48,842 nt of DNA, taken from positions 1 through 48,842 of the forward strand of contig JAUNCZ010000020.1 in NCBI GenBank assembly GCA_030526405.1. Direction: 5' to 3'. The position numbers and the translations under genes are program-made. Of this stretch, positions 48,422 to 48,842 are shown piece by piece. The stretch is from Lachnospiraceae bacterium (lineage in GTDB: Bacteria > Bacillota > Clostridia > Lachnospirales > Lachnospiraceae). The notes beneath the pieces were generated by a model. It searched no databases. It was not told the origin of the DNA and saw nothing but the letters and a program-made list of their open reading frames with translations. Position 1 is the stretch's first letter; each line of letters begins with the position of its first letter.

Positions 48422-48842
48422 ATGGTAGAAATAATTGATCATAAAGTATATGAGCTTTTAAGAACAGAATACCAACAGATATGTCTTGATTTTTTCGTTT
48501 TCCTGCATGAGGAAGAATATGAAGGGGAACAAACGCATAGAAAAGCAGTTTGCAAAGCATTTGAAATAATGAATCGCAAATTGGAGTCGAAAGGATATAG
48601 CGTAAGCTTTTGTGAAGAGAAAATGCTTGCAGAAAAAATCAGCAAGGCAGAGTTTTTGGAACTTCCCGTGGATTCCTGTTATGATAGCAGGATTGAGGGG
48701 GAGAGGGCACATAACATTCCAGTCCCTCTTCCATATTGGTATGCCTTTCTGGAACCGCCCAATGACAACTCTTATCTGGAAGAGGACTATAATTCCTTAG
48801 GAAAGTATCAGTTTCAGAGCCTAATAAATGAACGGATCAAGT
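48422..48842 (+). CDS. Hypothetical protein, cut by the window end
   Basis: ATG 48422, after GAGGTGGATGATTC, opens a frame of 140 codons that is still open at the window end (MVEIIDHKVYELLRTEYQQI ... PYWYAFLEPPNDNSYLEEDY). It is not recognised. The minus-strand frames across it have no support. Confidence 0.6.
   Translation, partial: MVEIIDHKVYELLRTEYQQICLDFFVFLHEEEYEGEQTHRKAVCKAFEIMNRKLESKGYSVSFCEEKMLAEKISKAEFLELPVDSCYDSRIEGERAHNIPVPLPYWYAFLEPPNDNSYLEEDYNSLGKYQFQSLINERIK

Overview
The window looks like a chromosome segment of a gut-type Lachnospiraceae (Clostridium cluster XIVa, Blautia-like). The signs are Firmicute-type Shine-Dalgarno sites before most genes, moderate GC, lipoproteins with simple lipoboxes, a T-box leader, a sucrose PTS operon and anaerobic enzymes (glycyl radical enzyme, 2-oxoacid:ferredoxin oxidoreductase, a 2-hydroxyacyl-CoA-dehydratase-like double-cubane protein). 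The genus is inferred; no rRNA is present.

Layout, left half. 1-603 is the tail of an AbiEii-type nucleotidyltransferase toxin. 0.6-3.2 kb holds a flavin reductase and a YjiM/YjiL-type ATP-driven reductase pair. 3.4-4.8 kb holds a ParB-like/HAD fusion coupled to a second HAD protein that seems to start at ATT. 4.9-7.1 kb is a minus-strand LTA-synthase-like enzyme. 7.4-12.2 kb is the sucrose locus scrR-scrA-scrB. 12.2-13.8 kb is a LysR regulator divergent from a frameshifted molbindin (mop). 13.9-15.4 kb is a VUT-family transporter behind a structured leader, then an SDR. 15.6-18.0 kb is leuS with unusual signature motifs. 18.4-20.5 kb is a duplicated AraC/effector-domain protein and a small unknown protein.

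Middle. 20.5-27.2 kb is a probable sulfonate-utilisation operon: ABC transporter, glycyl radical enzyme (isethionate sulfite-lyase-like) and activase, with two identical catabolite-type operators upstream and an in-frame amber codon splitting the enzyme. 27.3-31.0 kb is a T-box leader followed, after about 330 bases without a recognised gene, by a four-subunit 2-oxoacid:ferredoxin oxidoreductase. 31-33.7 kb has a nitroreductase, a TIGR04076-like protein and an exported acetolactate decarboxylase. 33.9-35.9 kb is a lipoprotein / sigma factor / anti-sigma cluster in which the lipoprotein and the anti-sigma ectodomain share a domain.

Right end. 35.9-48.8 kb is an accessory, decaying region: small regulators (Crp/Fnr, TetR, ArsR-like), membrane proteins, an ANT(6)-like gene, and at least five broken genes (Crp/Fnr, MATE, a sigma/anti-sigma fusion, MmcQ/YjbR, cytidine deaminase). 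Two repeat families run through it. One is a 96-bp structured element, with two identical copies here and two diverged copies elsewhere, lying at gene edges or inside a gene. The other is a hairpin-ended element whose longer copy carries several stem-loops, part of which recurs inverted on the far side of a small transporter gene. The last gene runs off the window.
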